DNA of 64,000 nt, taken from positions 372,001-436,000 of the forward strand of contig CP003801.1 of NCBI GenBank assembly GCA_000299115.1. Reading direction: 5' to 3'. The position numbers and the translations under genes are program-made. This DNA comes from an alpha proteobacterium HIMB59 (GTDB lineage: Bacteria; Pseudomonadota; Alphaproteobacteria; HIMB59). Within the stretch, counting starts at the first letter, position 1. Every line of letters begins with the position of its first letter. Positions 34,996-44,797 of this stretch are shown in pieces. The notes beneath the pieces were generated by a model, which saw nothing but the letters and a program-made list of their open reading frames with translations, was not told the DNA's origin and made no database searches.

Positions 34996-35029
34996 TCTTA
35001 ATAAATGTTTAACATAAGGCTGATACGAT
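34996..35029 (+). promoter_or_regulatory. Pho-box-like element and -10 of the phosphonate importer
   Basis: TCTTAAT-aaat-GTTTAAC (34996-35013) has the 7-4-7 layout of a PhoB site. TACGAT, keeping the TA...T core, lies exactly ten bases on (35024-35029), the spacing of PhoB-dependent promoters in E. coli. An alternative -10 is TATAAG at 35030. The match is weak in an AT-rich background but the same geometry recurs before plcP. Confidence 0.35.
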
Positions 35030-35064
35030 TATAAGATAAATTATTATTATTAAGGAGGAATGTA

Positions 35065-36084
35065 ATGATCAAAGTTAAATCATTATTCTTGATGCTATGT
35101 GTCTTTCTATTCGGTTCCGTATCCGTAATGGCGAAAACACAACTTACTGTTTACACAGCAGTTGAAGCAGAAGATCTAAAAAAGTATGCAGCAACATTCA
35201 ATGAGGACCACCCCGATATTGAAATTAATTGGGTTCGTGACTCAACTGGTATTGTTACTGCAAAACTGATTGCTGAAAAAGATAATCCACAAGCTGATAT
35301 TGTTTGGGGACTAGCCGCAACCAGTCTTATGCTTTTAAAAGAAGAGGGAATGCTAGAAGCATATTCTCCAAAAGGCATAGATGATCTTGATCCTAAGTTT
35401 AGAGACTCAGCTAATCCAGCAACATGGACAGGTATGGATGCTTGGGTTGCAGCTGTATGTTTTAATACAGTTGAGGGAGAAAAGAATGGACTTCCTATGC
35501 CAAGTTCTTGGCAAGACCTAACAGATCCTGTTTACAAAGGTCACATTAACATGCCAAACCCAAATTCATCAGGAACTGGTTTCTTAGATGTTTCAAGTTG
35601 GCTCCAGCTATTTGGTGAAGATGGTGGTTGGGCATACATGGATGCTTTACACGCTAACATCAATAATTACACCCACTCCGGATCAAAGCCTTGTAAGCAA
35701 GCTGCTGCAGGTGAGGTTCCAATCGGTGTTTCCTTTGCTTTTAGAGGTGCTAAATCTAAAGCTGCAGGCGCTCCAATTGAAATTATTGTTCCATCAGAAG
35801 GTGTTGGATGGGATATGGAAGCAACAGCAATTATCAAAGGAACTAAAAACCTAGAAGCAGCAAAAACATTAGCTGATTGGTCTATTAGCTTAAAAGCTAA
35901 TCAGATGTACAATGATGCTTATGCTGTGGTTGGTATTCCTGGTATTGCTAAGCCAGTGGAGCATTTTCCTGAAAATCTAGTTGACAGTATGATCGACAAT
36001 GATTTTGAATTTGCGGCTTCAAATAGATCAAGAATTTTAGAGGAATGGCAAAATCGCTATGACTCTAAATCTGAGCCAAAATAA
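35065..36084 (+). CDS. phnS: 2-aminoethylphosphonate-type ABC transporter, substrate-binding protein
   Basis: A 339-aa periplasmic binding protein with signal peptide (SLFLMLCVFLFGSVSVMA). It is of the iron(III)/AEP type: LTVYTAVEAEDLKKYAATF opening, then NMPNPNSSGTGFLDVSSWLQLFG and IPIGVSFAFRG. Neighbour genes encode one ATPase and one double permease, as in the PhnS-PhnT-PhnU aminoethylphosphonate importer set. A strong AAGGAGG ribosome site precedes the ATG. Iron transporters look similar, but no iron-ligand Tyr pair is evident and the phosphonate genes next door favour AEP. Confidence 0.82.
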   Translation: MIKVKSLFLMLCVFLFGSVSVMAKTQLTVYTAVEAEDLKKYAATFNEDHPDIEINWVRDSTGIVTAKLIAEKDNPQADIVWGLAATSLMLLKEEGMLEAYSPKGIDDLDPKFRDSANPATWTGMDAWVAAVCFNTVEGEKNGLPMPSSWQDLTDPVYKGHINMPNPNSSGTGFLDVSSWLQLFGEDGGWAYMDALHANINNYTHSGSKPCKQAAAGEVPIGVSFAFRGAKSKAAGAPIEIIVPSEGVGWDMEATAIIKGTKNLEAAKTLADWSISLKANQMYNDAYAVVGIPGIAKPVEHFPENLVDSMIDNDFEFAASNRSRILEEWQNRYDSKSEPK

Positions 36085-36100
36085 TAAAAATAAAACTTCT

Positions 36101-36128
36101 TGCTAAGCTTATATCTATAAGCTTAGCA
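36101..36128 (+). promoter_or_regulatory. Perfect 13-bp inverted repeat between binding-protein and ATPase genes
   Basis: TGCTAAGCTTATA-TC-TATAAGCTTAGCA forms a long hairpin 16 bases after the phnS stop, with no T-tract behind it. It resembles the stabilising or attenuating stems that keep binding-protein mRNA more abundant than the downstream transporter messages. Confidence 0.7.
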
Positions 36129-36137
36129 TAAGGGACT

Positions 36138-37199
36138 ATGTCAGAATATTTAACAGTATCGAATATCAGTAAATCGTTCGGCTCTTTTCAAGCCTTAAAA
36201 GAAGCATCTTTTTGTGTCAATGAAGGAGAGTTGGTTTGTATTCTTGGCCCTTCGGGATGTGGAAAAACGACTTTGCTACGTGTTATAGCCGGGTTAGAAG
36301 AACAGAGTTCAGGAGAAATCGTCCAAAAAGGCGTCACCATATCTAACCTTCCCCCAGATCAAAGAGATTTTGGAATCGTCTTTCAGTCTTATGCGCTTTT
36401 TCCTAATTTAACGATTAAAAAGAATATTATATTTGGGTTACAAACCCGCAAACAAAGTTCAGAAATAATTGAGAATAGACTTAATGAACTATTATCGTTG
36501 ATCGGTTTAGAGTCTCACAAAAATAAGTATCCAGCACAACTTTCAGGAGGAGAACAACAAAGAGTAGCTCTTGCAAGGGCGTTGGCACCATCGCCCGGAC
36601 TTTTATTACTTGATGAACCTTTATCTGCTTTGGATGCAAAAGTTAGACAATTTTTAAGATTAGAAATTAAAAACCTTCAAAAAAAATTAGGCGTTACGAC
36701 GATTATGGTTACTCATGATCAAGAGGAAGCATTGTCAATGGCCGACCGTATAATTCTAATGAATAAAGGCGTGATCGAACAAATTGGCACCCCTCAAGAA
36801 CTTTACTCCAAACCTGATACCAGTTTTACGGCTGACTTTATTGGGAAAACAAATTTAATTTCTGCAAAAAAAGTATCTGAGAATAAAATCAAAATGCTTG
36901 GGCAAGAGTTTAATTGCAGTGAACCTTTGATGAGTGAAGAGATAACTGTTGCTATACGCCCAGAAGATATCAAAATTTCAAAACAAGAGAGTGACCCCAA
37001 TACAATTCAGGGTAGGGTATTGGAAATAGAATTTTTAGGCTCTTATTCTATTGGTCAAGTTGAAGTGCAATACAATGATCAAAAAGAAATTCTGATATGT
37101 CATTTGCCCATTGACAATAACGAACAAAGCTCAATTGCTAAAAACTCACAAATTTCTTTTTCCCTTAATCCAAATTCTTTGAAAATTGTCTCTAGTTAG
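36138..37199 (+). CDS. phnT: Phosphonate ABC transporter, ATP-binding protein
   Basis: A 353-aa ATPase with Walker A GPSGCGKTT, signature LSGGEQQR, Walker B LLLLDEPLSALDA and switch His in VTHDQEEA. The C-terminal 110 residues form a TOBE-type regulatory domain (AIRPEDIKIS). Length and layout match PhnT/PotA-like ATPases. It energises the import of the cargo bound by the preceding gene product and is followed by the permease. Confidence 0.85.
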   Translation: MSEYLTVSNISKSFGSFQALKEASFCVNEGELVCILGPSGCGKTTLLRVIAGLEEQSSGEIVQKGVTISNLPPDQRDFGIVFQSYALFPNLTIKKNIIFGLQTRKQSSEIIENRLNELLSLIGLESHKNKYPAQLSGGEQQRVALARALAPSPGLLLLDEPLSALDAKVRQFLRLEIKNLQKKLGVTTIMVTHDQEEALSMADRIILMNKGVIEQIGTPQELYSKPDTSFTADFIGKTNLISAKKVSENKIKMLGQEFNCSEPLMSEEITVAIRPEDIKISKQESDPNTIQGRVLEIEFLGSYSIGQVEVQYNDQKEILICHLPIDNNEQSSIAKNSQISFSLNPNSLKIVSS

Positions 37200-37208
37200 T
37201 AATTGGGA

Positions 37209-38876
37209 ATGAAAAAAAGTAAAGACGATTATTTAACCGTTTTTTTTATTGGAATTGCAGCTACTTATATCTTGGTGTCCTTGGCTCTGCCAATGTATGC
37301 AATCTTATCTAAAAGTATTGAGAACAAAGATGGTATTTTTATTGGATTAGATAATTATAAATACTACTTTTCCAACCCTTCACTTTTTTATTCGATTTAT
37401 AACAGTTTATACGTCTCCATTATTTCTACAATTATTTCAGTGAGCTTATCGTTCATGTTTGCTTTTGCATTAACCCGTAGCTGCATGGTTGCTAAACCTT
37501 TTTTCCGCTCTATTGCAATGATCCCCATACTTTTACCCTCCTTATTGGCTGGAATAGCTTTAATTTATTTATTTGGTAATCAAGGAATATTTAAGGAGCT
37601 ATTGATGGGAAGAAGTATTTATGGGCCTATTGGGATTATCATGGCTGAAGTATTTTATACATTTCCCCATGCCTTATTAATTATTATCACTGCTTTATCA
37701 ATCGCTGATGCAAGATTGTACGAAGCGGCAACCGTATTGCGCGCAGGCCCAATCAAAACATTTTTTACAGTCACTATTCCCTCAGCAAAATATGGATTAA
37801 TGAGTGCCTGTTTTGTGGTGTTCACACTTGTAATAACTGACTTCGGTATCCCCAAGGTTGTGGGCGGACAATATAATGTTTTAGCAATTGATGTTTATAA
37901 ACAGGTCATTGGACAACAAAATTTTGAAATGGGAGCAGTAGTAAGTGTTGTTCTTTTAATTCCAGCTATGCTCGCTTTTATTGTTGATAGAATTGTACAA
38001 AAAAAACAAGTTTCTATTTTGACAGCTCGCTCTGTTGTATATCAGCCAAAGAAAAACAAAGTGCTAGATACTATTATGCTTGCATACTGCACAATTATTT
38101 CACTTTGCATTTTGACAGTTGTTGGAATGTGTCTATACGCAAGTTTAATTAAATTCTGGCCTTACAACCTTTCATTGTCATTGAATAATTATCAATTTGA
38201 TTTGATGGATGGGGGAGGTTGGGACTCTTATTATAATTCTATTAAAATGGCTTCTTATGCCGCTTTATTTGGCACCATTATTGTGTTTACCACAGCTTAC
38301 TTTGTTGAAAAAGCACGATCATTTAAATCTGCGAGAACAATGATGCATTTACTTTCCATGATGCCTATGGCCATACCCGGAATGGTTTTAGGATTAGCTT
38401 ACATATTCTTTTTTAATAATCCCAATAACCCATTTAATTTTATTTATGGAACGATGGCCATATTAGTGATTTGTACTATTACTCACTTTTATACTGTTTC
38501 TCATTTAACAGCGCTCACGGCATTAAAGCAAATCGACAATGAATTTGAGAGCGTCGCCTCTTCTTTAAAGCAGCCTTTTTATAAAATGTTTTTTTCGGTC
38601 ACGGTTCCAATAAGTCTTCCTGCAATATTTGAAATTGGCATTTATTTCTTTGTTAATGCAATGACCACCGTATCAGCAGTCGTTTTTATCTATGGACCTA
38701 AAACTACCTTGGCATCTGTAGCAGTGCTTAATATGGATGATGCGGGAGATATCGCCCCCGCTGCTGCAATGGGAATGATGATCTTCTTCACAAATGCTGC
38801 TGTGAGGATTGCTTATGTAGTTTTCACAAAAAATATCCTATCGCGATTTCAAAATTGGAGGTTTAAAACAGCTTAA
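37209..38876 (+). CDS. phnU: Phosphonate ABC transporter, fused double permease
   Basis: A membrane protein of about 555 aa with some twelve helices, carrying two BPD_transp_1 domains. Each has an EAA-type coupling motif: YEAATVLRAGPIKTFFTVTIP in the first half and SVASSLKQPFYKMFFSVTVP in the second. The fusion of both permease halves is the usual form in the AEP (TIGR03262) and iron(III) families. The ATG at 37209 is preferred over a TTG six bases earlier. No second permease gene is needed to complete the transporter. Confidence 0.83.
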   Translation: MKKSKDDYLTVFFIGIAATYILVSLALPMYAILSKSIENKDGIFIGLDNYKYYFSNPSLFYSIYNSLYVSIISTIISVSLSFMFAFALTRSCMVAKPFFRSIAMIPILLPSLLAGIALIYLFGNQGIFKELLMGRSIYGPIGIIMAEVFYTFPHALLIIITALSIADARLYEAATVLRAGPIKTFFTVTIPSAKYGLMSACFVVFTLVITDFGIPKVVGGQYNVLAIDVYKQVIGQQNFEMGAVVSVVLLIPAMLAFIVDRIVQKKQVSILTARSVVYQPKKNKVLDTIMLAYCTIISLCILTVVGMCLYASLIKFWPYNLSLSLNNYQFDLMDGGGWDSYYNSIKMASYAALFGTIIVFTTAYFVEKARSFKSARTMMHLLSMMPMAIPGMVLGLAYIFFFNNPNNPFNFIYGTMAILVICTITHFYTVSHLTALTALKQIDNEFESVASSLKQPFYKMFFSVTVPISLPAIFEIGIYFFVNAMTTVSAVVFIYGPKTTLASVAVLNMDDAGDIAPAAAMGMMIFFTNAAVRIAYVVFTKNILSRFQNWRFKTA

Positions 38877-38921
38877 AGAAATTTCTTCTTCTTTAATCTA
38901 TTCTTTCTTTAGAATTTTTTG

Positions 38922-40115
38922 ATGTTTGTAAAAAAAAATATTTTTATTCTTTTATTTTTTCTTCTCAGCAACTTATCGTTATTCTTCTTTTTTGAAATAA
39001 ATACTATTTTAGTTATATATTTCTTTGAAATATTAACAGTTTTCACTTTTTTCAAACTATATAGACAAAATAAAATTGAAAATAATGGTATAGATCAATC
39101 CGATACTCACCCTAAAAACTCAGAGGAAGAGATCCTATTAAATTTTTTAAATCAATTTTCATTTCCAGTTTTTATTTTGAATGAAAATTTTGTCATTAGT
39201 CATCAAAATGTAGATGCTAAAGAAAATTTTGGTGCCAATGATAACAAGGATATCATTTCAGTAATTCGTGATTATGATTTTATTTCTCAATTCGAAAAAT
39301 ATAAAAAAAATAATAATTACAATAATTTTAATTGGAACAAGCCGCTTCCTGATAATCAATATTTTAAAACTGAAATTTTTAAAGTCTCAAAGTTTTATAT
39401 TATAACAATAGTTGATATTACTTTTGATAAACTAAAAGATGAACAATACAGTGAGAACTTAATGAGCTTAACGCACGAATTAAAAACACCTTTATCTGTA
39501 ATAATTGGATATCTAGAGACAATAAATTTAAATAATCTCTCAAACAAAGAAAATCAAAATTACTTAGATATTATTAATGCTAAAACTTTTCAAATAAGAG
39601 ATTTGATAGACCAAACACTAAAGTTGGCCGAAATTGAATCTCTATCAATTCAGAAAATAAGTAATGATTTGCATTCCCTACTAGAAAAATCATTGGACAA
39701 CTACTCAATTTTGTTCAAGAAGAAAGGTATTCAACTCCATATCGATATCTTAGCTTCAAGAGAAATATTCTTTGATTTCACTCCAAATGACTTTGATTTT
39801 GTTTTAAATAATCTTCTATCGAATGCATTGAAGTACACTCCTGCTGGGAAAAATGTATATGTTACAGCAAAGACACAAGATAATAAGACATCTATCATTA
39901 TTAAAGATGAAGGCATCGGCATTTCTCAAACCGATCTAAACAAAATTACGACTAAGTTTTTTAGAGCCGATCAAAGTAGAAATAGTGAGACAGGCGGGCA
40001 TGGCCTGGGTCTTGCAATAGTTGATAAATTGCTCTCAAAAAATGGACATAAACTTGAATTTTCAAGTGTTTTGGGTGAGGGATCCACCTTTAAGATAGAT
40101 CTTCTTTTGTCATAA
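38922..40115 (+). CDS. phoR: Phosphate-regulon sensor histidine kinase
   Basis: The 397-aa kinase has two N-terminal helices with almost no periplasmic loop, a PAS-like region (about 65-165), the H box LTHELKTPL with H185, the N box NNLLSNALKYTP and G boxes DEGIGIS and GGHGLGLAIV. PhoR senses Pst/PhoU status rather than phosphate itself and phosphorylates PhoB. Here it precedes pstS while phoB comes last in the set. An ATG at 38922 is used instead of the TTG just before it. Its last bases overlap the Pho boxes of pstS. Confidence 0.93.
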   Translation: MFVKKNIFILLFFLLSNLSLFFFFEINTILVIYFFEILTVFTFFKLYRQNKIENNGIDQSDTHPKNSEEEILLNFLNQFSFPVFILNENFVISHQNVDAKENFGANDNKDIISVIRDYDFISQFEKYKKNNNYNNFNWNKPLPDNQYFKTEIFKVSKFYIITIVDITFDKLKDEQYSENLMSLTHELKTPLSVIIGYLETINLNNLSNKENQNYLDIINAKTFQIRDLIDQTLKLAEIESLSIQKISNDLHSLLEKSLDNYSILFKKKGIQLHIDILASREIFFDFTPNDFDFVLNNLLSNALKYTPAGKNVYVTAKTQDNKTSIIIKDEGIGISQTDLNKITTKFFRADQSRNSETGGHGLGLAIVDKLLSKNGHKLEFSSVLGEGSTFKIDLLLS

Positions 40116-40162
40116 ATCTTTCATATTTCTTTAATATTTTATTTATTTAACCAAAGTAATTT
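40107..40162 (+). promoter_or_regulatory. Tandem Pho boxes and -10 upstream of pstS
   Basis: Four 7-mers in strict 11-bp phase: TTGTCAT-aaat-CTTTCAT-attt-CTTTAAT-attt-TATTTAT (40107-40146). The first resembles the E. coli half-site CTGTCAT. Two adjacent 18-bp boxes separated by four bases is the pstS arrangement in E. coli. TAATTT at 40157-40162, ten bases on, is the -10 candidate. Confidence 0.7.
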
Positions 40163-40194
40163 TTTTTAAAATATTAAATCAAAGGAAAATAAGA

Positions 40195-41265
40195 ATGAAA
40201 AAATCATTTGTAACACTGCTAGCTTTTGTTGCTTCAACACTTTTTTCTGTTGAATCTTTTGCAAGAGATCAAATAAATATAGTAGGCTCATCTACCGTTT
40301 ACCCATATGGAACTGTAAACGCTCAAAGACTTGGTGAATCAGGATTTAAAACTCCTACATACAATCCAACAGGAACTGGTGGTGGAATGAAATTATTCTG
40401 CGCTGGTGTTGGTGTTGAGCATCCAGATATCACAGGTGCTTCAAGAAACATGAAGTCCAAAGAAGCAAAGCTTTGTTTGGAAAATGGCGTAACAAATGTG
40501 ATCGAAGTAATGTGGGCTAACGACGGAATTACATTTTCTCATTCAAACACAGCTGAGGATTTTGCCCTAACAAGAAACGATATTTGGAAAGCAATGTCAG
40601 CACATGTTGTCGTTGACGGCGAAGTTGTTGAGAACCCATATACATCATGGAATGAAATTAGAGACGATCTTCCAGATTACAAAATTGAGGTATTAGTTGC
40701 TCCTCCATCATCAGGAACAAGAGATGCATTCGATGGTGGCGTTATGGAAAAAGGATGTGATCTTCCTGAAGAAATGGAAGATGATTGTGTTCTTTATAGA
40801 GAAGATGGAAGAATTATCGAAATGGGCGAAAATGATACTCTAATCGCGCAAAAATTATCTGAAGACAACCAGCGCTTTGGTTACTTCGGTTATTCTTATC
40901 TAAAAGATAATGGCGACAAGTTAAAAGCAGCAAGTGTAGAGGGTGTATTACCATCTGGTGAAACAATCGCTTCTTATGAGTATCCTATGGCGAGACCATT
41001 ATTCATTTACTTAAAAGCTGACCACATAGGTGTCGTACCTGGTATCCAAGAATTTGCACAAATGATGGTAAGTGATGATGCTATTGGTGATAACGGTTAC
41101 TTAACAAAAATTGGCGCCGCTCCTATGGTTCCTGAGTTAATCTCTAGAGTTAAGAACGTTACTGATAATTTAGACCCAATGGGCTTTAGCATCGAAGCAT
41201 GCGCAAATAAAGAACACCCATTAAAAGATGCAGGCTACGCTTTCTCAGGAAAGCTTTGCCCATAA
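40195..41265 (+). CDS. pstS: Phosphate ABC transporter, phosphate-binding protein
   Basis: The 356-aa periplasmic protein has a signal peptide (about residues 1-23, ending SFA) and INIVGSSTVYPYG, the N-terminal phosphate-binding loop of PstS. PTGTGGGMKLFCAG and PPSSGTRDAF complete the oxyanion site. It catches phosphate for PstCAB. A ribosome site AAAGGA lies eight bases before the ATG. Tandem Pho boxes are upstream and a strong terminator follows, so its mRNA should far exceed that of the permease genes. Confidence 0.95.
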   Translation: MKKSFVTLLAFVASTLFSVESFARDQINIVGSSTVYPYGTVNAQRLGESGFKTPTYNPTGTGGGMKLFCAGVGVEHPDITGASRNMKSKEAKLCLENGVTNVIEVMWANDGITFSHSNTAEDFALTRNDIWKAMSAHVVVDGEVVENPYTSWNEIRDDLPDYKIEVLVAPPSSGTRDAFDGGVMEKGCDLPEEMEDDCVLYREDGRIIEMGENDTLIAQKLSEDNQRFGYFGYSYLKDNGDKLKAASVEGVLPSGETIASYEYPMARPLFIYLKADHIGVVPGIQEFAQMMVSDDAIGDNGYLTKIGAAPMVPELISRVKNVTDNLDPMGFSIEACANKEHPLKDAGYAFSGKLCP

Positions 41266-41287
41266 TCTCACAAACATTTATTCACAC

Positions 41288-41316
41288 AAGGGGCAGATTT
41301 TCTGCCCCTTTTTTTT
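41288..41316 (+). terminator. Intrinsic terminator/attenuator after pstS
   Basis: AAGGGGCAGA-TTT-TCTGCCCCTT is a perfect 10-bp stem followed by a run of T residues (41309-41316), 22 bases past the pstS stop. Partial read-through would feed pstC. Confidence 0.93.
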
Positions 41317-41345
41317 GTAAAATCTATAAACTTCGCAATAAATAA

Positions 41346-42782
41346 ATGGTCTATTTTGCTCTTCTTCTCCTTTTTATAATTTCATATAGTTTTTATTATT
41401 TTGGAAAAAGCAGGGCACTGAAATTAAAATTTAATGGCAACCAAAAATTAGCATCCTTGCCAGACTACTACGGTTACTTTTTAGTGCTTGTAGTTTTTTT
41501 ACCTTCACTGCTCATTTGGTTTATCCTCCTTTTATATAAATCTAATTTTCAAGAAATATATGTGATGTCTCCATCACTGTTCCCAGACATTGCAAAGTGG
41601 AGTGATGCAAAGTTTGGATTAATTATGAACAAAATTTCTAATCTTGCCTTGATTGTAAATATCCCAGAGGCAGATTTATTAAAAGGTCAAACTTCATTAT
41701 TGAATATGTCCTCAGAGAGTGAATTAATTGCAGCTAAGAATCTTGCTTCATTTGACAATATTTACGATTGGTCAATTGTTATTGTCTTTATCTTACTTCC
41801 AGTCATTTTAGGTCTCTCTGTTTCACGGTTTATCAATCAAAAATTGAACGTGCAGCCCATCGTCGAAAAAATTATTATCAATATAATTCGTTTAAGCTCT
41901 TTAGTTGCTATTTTGGTTACTTTTGGAATATTTTTTTCTTTGATTTTTGAAGCAATAAAATTTTTCCAATACGTCAATTTATTTGATTTCTTTTTTAATA
42001 CAGCTTGGAATCCTAATCGTGCTTGGGTGATTAGTAGTGGAGAAACGGTTGACCCAGAAATTTTAAAAGATGCATTTGGATGGGTGCCTTTACTTACAGG
42101 CACGTTACTGGTGGGATCTGTTGCTATGTTTGTAGCTATACCTTTAGGACTTGCTTCAGCTATTTATCTTGCTGAATATGCATCTACTAAAGTCAGAGAT
42201 ATTGCTAAACCAATCATTGAGATATTGGCCGGAATTCCTACTGTTGTTTATGGTTTTTTTGCTGCTTTAACCTTGGCCCCAATGTTAAAAAATTTTGGTG
42301 ACTCTGTTGGAATAGACATATCCGCAGAGAGCGCCTTAGCTGCTGGACTTGCAATGGGCGTAATGATTATACCTTTTGTATCATCACTTAGCGATGATGT
42401 GATCAGATCTGTTCCTAATTCTCTTCGAGATGGATCCTATGCTTTGGGCGCCACAAAATCTGAGACGATAAAAAAAGTTATTTTGCCTGCTGCGCTTCCA
42501 GGTATTATGGGCTCCTTTTTATTGGCTATTTCTAGAGCTATTGGCGAGACCATGATTGTTGTGATGGCTGCAAGTTTACGAGCCAACTTGACGTTCAACC
42601 CACTGGAGCCAGCCACAACTATTACGACACAAATTGTTACGGCTTTGATTGGCGATGTAGAATTTGAAAATCCCAAAACTTTAGTTGCCTTTGCTCTAGG
42701 TTTATCTTTATTTGTGATGACATTAATTCTTAACATCATTGCCATAACTATTGTAAGAAAGTATCGAGAAAAATATGACTAA
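41346..42782 (+). CDS. pstC: Phosphate ABC transporter, permease PstC
   Basis: The 478-aa permease has the usual BPD domain in its C-terminal half (GTLLVGSVAMFVAIPLGLASA, EAA-type segment GSYALGATKSETIKKVILP), preceded by an N-terminal extension of about 200 residues with two or three extra helices. Long PstC forms like this are common in alphaproteobacteria. It forms the channel with PstA, whose start overlaps this gene by eight bases. Confidence 0.93.
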   Translation: MVYFALLLLFIISYSFYYFGKSRALKLKFNGNQKLASLPDYYGYFLVLVVFLPSLLIWFILLLYKSNFQEIYVMSPSLFPDIAKWSDAKFGLIMNKISNLALIVNIPEADLLKGQTSLLNMSSESELIAAKNLASFDNIYDWSIVIVFILLPVILGLSVSRFINQKLNVQPIVEKIIINIIRLSSLVAILVTFGIFFSLIFEAIKFFQYVNLFDFFFNTAWNPNRAWVISSGETVDPEILKDAFGWVPLLTGTLLVGSVAMFVAIPLGLASAIYLAEYASTKVRDIAKPIIEILAGIPTVVYGFFAALTLAPMLKNFGDSVGIDISAESALAAGLAMGVMIIPFVSSLSDDVIRSVPNSLRDGSYALGATKSETIKKVILPAALPGIMGSFLLAISRAIGETMIVVMAASLRANLTFNPLEPATTITTQIVTALIGDVEFENPKTLVAFALGLSLFVMTLILNIIAITIVRKYREKYD

Positions 42783-44025
42783 CATTAAGAAACGATTAAA
42801 GGCTGAGAGACGATTTAAATTCTATGGACAATTAGGAGTTTTTCTCTCGCTGCTTTTTGTAACGCTGTTAATGTTAAAAATTTTTACTACTGGTAGTGGA
42901 GCATTTTTTAGAACCACTATAGAGGCTGATGTTTTTTTTGATCCAGCTATCATGAAGGTTGATAAAAACTCTTCAGATAAAGAAATTGAAAGAGCATCTT
43001 TCGAGGCTTTAGCTGATAGTGTGGTAAATAACAATTTCAAAAATTTGAGCGAAGATGAATTTATCAAAGTTAGAGAAATGTTCACTCGTCGATTTGATTA
43101 TCAACTTAGAGATTATTTTTTGAATAATAAAAATGATTTTAACAAAACTGTGAAAATGAACATCACAGCTTCCTCGGATCTTGACCAAATTGTAAAAGGT
43201 AACTATCCAAGAAATGTTCCTGAGTCACAAAGAAAAATAAATGACTATCAATTGGCCATCTTAGATGATTTAACTCAACAAGATCGAATTGGTTCGACTT
43301 TTAACTTTTGGTTTTTTACGAATGGAGATTCAAGAGATCCAGAAACGGCAGGTATCTGGGGAGCAATCATGGGCTCTTTTTATGCTTTAATGGTTTGTTT
43401 GGCCTTTGCGTTTCCGATAGGTCTTTTTGCTTCAGTCTATTTAGAGGAGTATACAAAACCAGGTAAAATTACTGATTTAATTGAAGTAAATATTAATAAT
43501 CTTGCAGCAGTTCCATCAATAGTTTTTGGACTACTTGGACTGGGAATGTTAATTGGAGTATTTAATATGCCATTTCAGGTCCCTCTCGTGGGAGGATTGA
43601 CACTGGGATTCATGACACTGCCAACGATTATTATTGCTTGTCGTTCTTCATTAAGAGCAGTGCCGCCGTCAATTAGGCACGGCGCATTAGCCCTAGGGGC
43701 AACTAAGACACAAACAACTTTCCACCACGTGGTTCCACTCGCTCTTCCTGGAACATTAACAGGAACTATTATTGGAATGGCTCAAGCCCTAGGTGAAACC
43801 GCCCCTTTGTTAATGGTTGGGATGGTCGCATTTGTAATGGAAATTCCTGGAGGCCCTTTAGACCCTGCAACAGGCCTTCCCTCCCAAATTTATCTTTGGT
43901 CTGAAAGTGCCGAGAGAGGTTTTATTGAGAAAACGTCAGCGGGTATAATGCTGCTGCTACTTTTTCTTATTGTAATGAATTTAACTGCTGTTTTAATAAG
44001 AAGAAAGGTTGAAGTTAAATGGTAG
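42775..44025 (+). CDS. pstA: Phosphate ABC transporter, permease PstA
   Basis: The 416-aa protein has an N-terminal DUF3333-type extension (about 1-170, mostly outside the membrane after one helix) and a C-terminal permease domain with [32 protein letters not shown] split across residues of the PstA signature and the EAA segment [19 protein letters not shown]. It partners PstC and PstB. The seven-base overlap with pstB points to coupled translation. The DUF3333 extension is standard in this class of bacteria. Confidence 0.92.
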   Translation: MTNIKKRLKAERRFKFYGQLGVFLSLLFVTLLMLKIFTTGSGAFFRTTIEADVFFDPAIMKVDKNSSDKEIERASFEALADSVVNNNFKNLSEDEFIKVREMFTRRFDYQLRDYFLNNKNDFNKTVKMNITASSDLDQIVKGNYPRNVPESQRKINDYQLAILDDLTQQDRIGSTFNFWFFTNGDSRDPETAGIWGAIMGSFYALMVCLAFAFPIGLFASVYLEEYTKPGKITDLIEVNINNLAAVPSIVFGLLGLGMLIGVFNMPFQVPLVGGLTLGFMTLPTIIIACRSSLRAVPPSIRHGALALGATKTQTTFHHVVPLALPGTLTGTIIGMAQALGETAPLLMVGMVAFVMEIPGGPLDPATGLPSQIYLWSESAERGFIEKTSAGIMLLLLFLIVMNLTAVLIRRKVEVKW

Positions 44026-44795
44026 ATAACAATATCGATTTTGCACTAAAGACTAATAATGTTTATGTGCATTACGGGAATAAGATGGCCATTAATAACG
44101 TATCGCTCGATTTTCCTAAAAATGAGGTAACATCCTTGATTGGCCCTTCAGGTTGCGGAAAGTCTACTTTTTTAAGATGTCTTAATAGAATGAACGATGT
44201 GATTGATAACTGTAAGGTTGAGGGATCATTTATTATGAATAATACAATTGATATTTACAGCAATGATTTACCAATTGAAAGTTTAAGAGAAAAAATCGGA
44301 ATGGTTTTTCAAAAACCAAACCCTTTCCCAAAAAGTATTTATGAAAATGTCGCTTATGGTCCTAAGATTCATGGAATTACTTCCTCCAAAAGCGAATTAG
44401 ATGACGTGGTTAAAGAGTCTCTAAACCGTGCTGGTCTTTATGAAGAGGTTAAAGATAGACTAGATGATGTTGCTACTGGTTTGTCTGGCGGACAACAACA
44501 AAGACTTTGTATCGCTAGGGCAATATCTATCAAACCTGAAATAATTTTAATGGATGAACCATGTTCGGCTCTAGATCCTATTGCGACTGCTAAGATTGAA
44601 CAGTTAATTAATGAATTAAAACAAAACTATACTATCATAATTGTAACTCATTCAATGGCACAAGCATCAAGAGTTTCATATAAAACAGCTTTTTTTCACC
44701 TTGGAAATTTAGTTGAATATGGAGATACTTCTAAAATTTTTACGAAACCAGATAATCAAAAAACGAATGACTACATAACAGGGAGGTTCGGCTAA
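44019..44795 (+). CDS. pstB: Phosphate ABC transporter, ATPase PstB
   Basis: The 258-aa ATPase has Walker [10 protein letters not shown], PstB-specific LRCLNRMND and [17 protein letters not shown], signature [14 protein letters not shown] and Walker [12 protein letters not shown]. It drives PstCA and, with PhoU, signals phosphate sufficiency to PhoR. Length is standard. Confidence 0.96.
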   Translation: MVDNNIDFALKTNNVYVHYGNKMAINNVSLDFPKNEVTSLIGPSGCGKSTFLRCLNRMNDVIDNCKVEGSFIMNNTIDIYSNDLPIESLREKIGMVFQKPNPFPKSIYENVAYGPKIHGITSSKSELDDVVKESLNRAGLYEEVKDRLDDVATGLSGGQQQRLCIARAISIKPEIILMDEPCSALDPIATAKIEQLINELKQNYTIIIVTHSMAQASRVSYKTAFFHLGNLVEYGDTSKIFTKPDNQKTNDYITGRFG

Positions 44796-44797
44796 TT

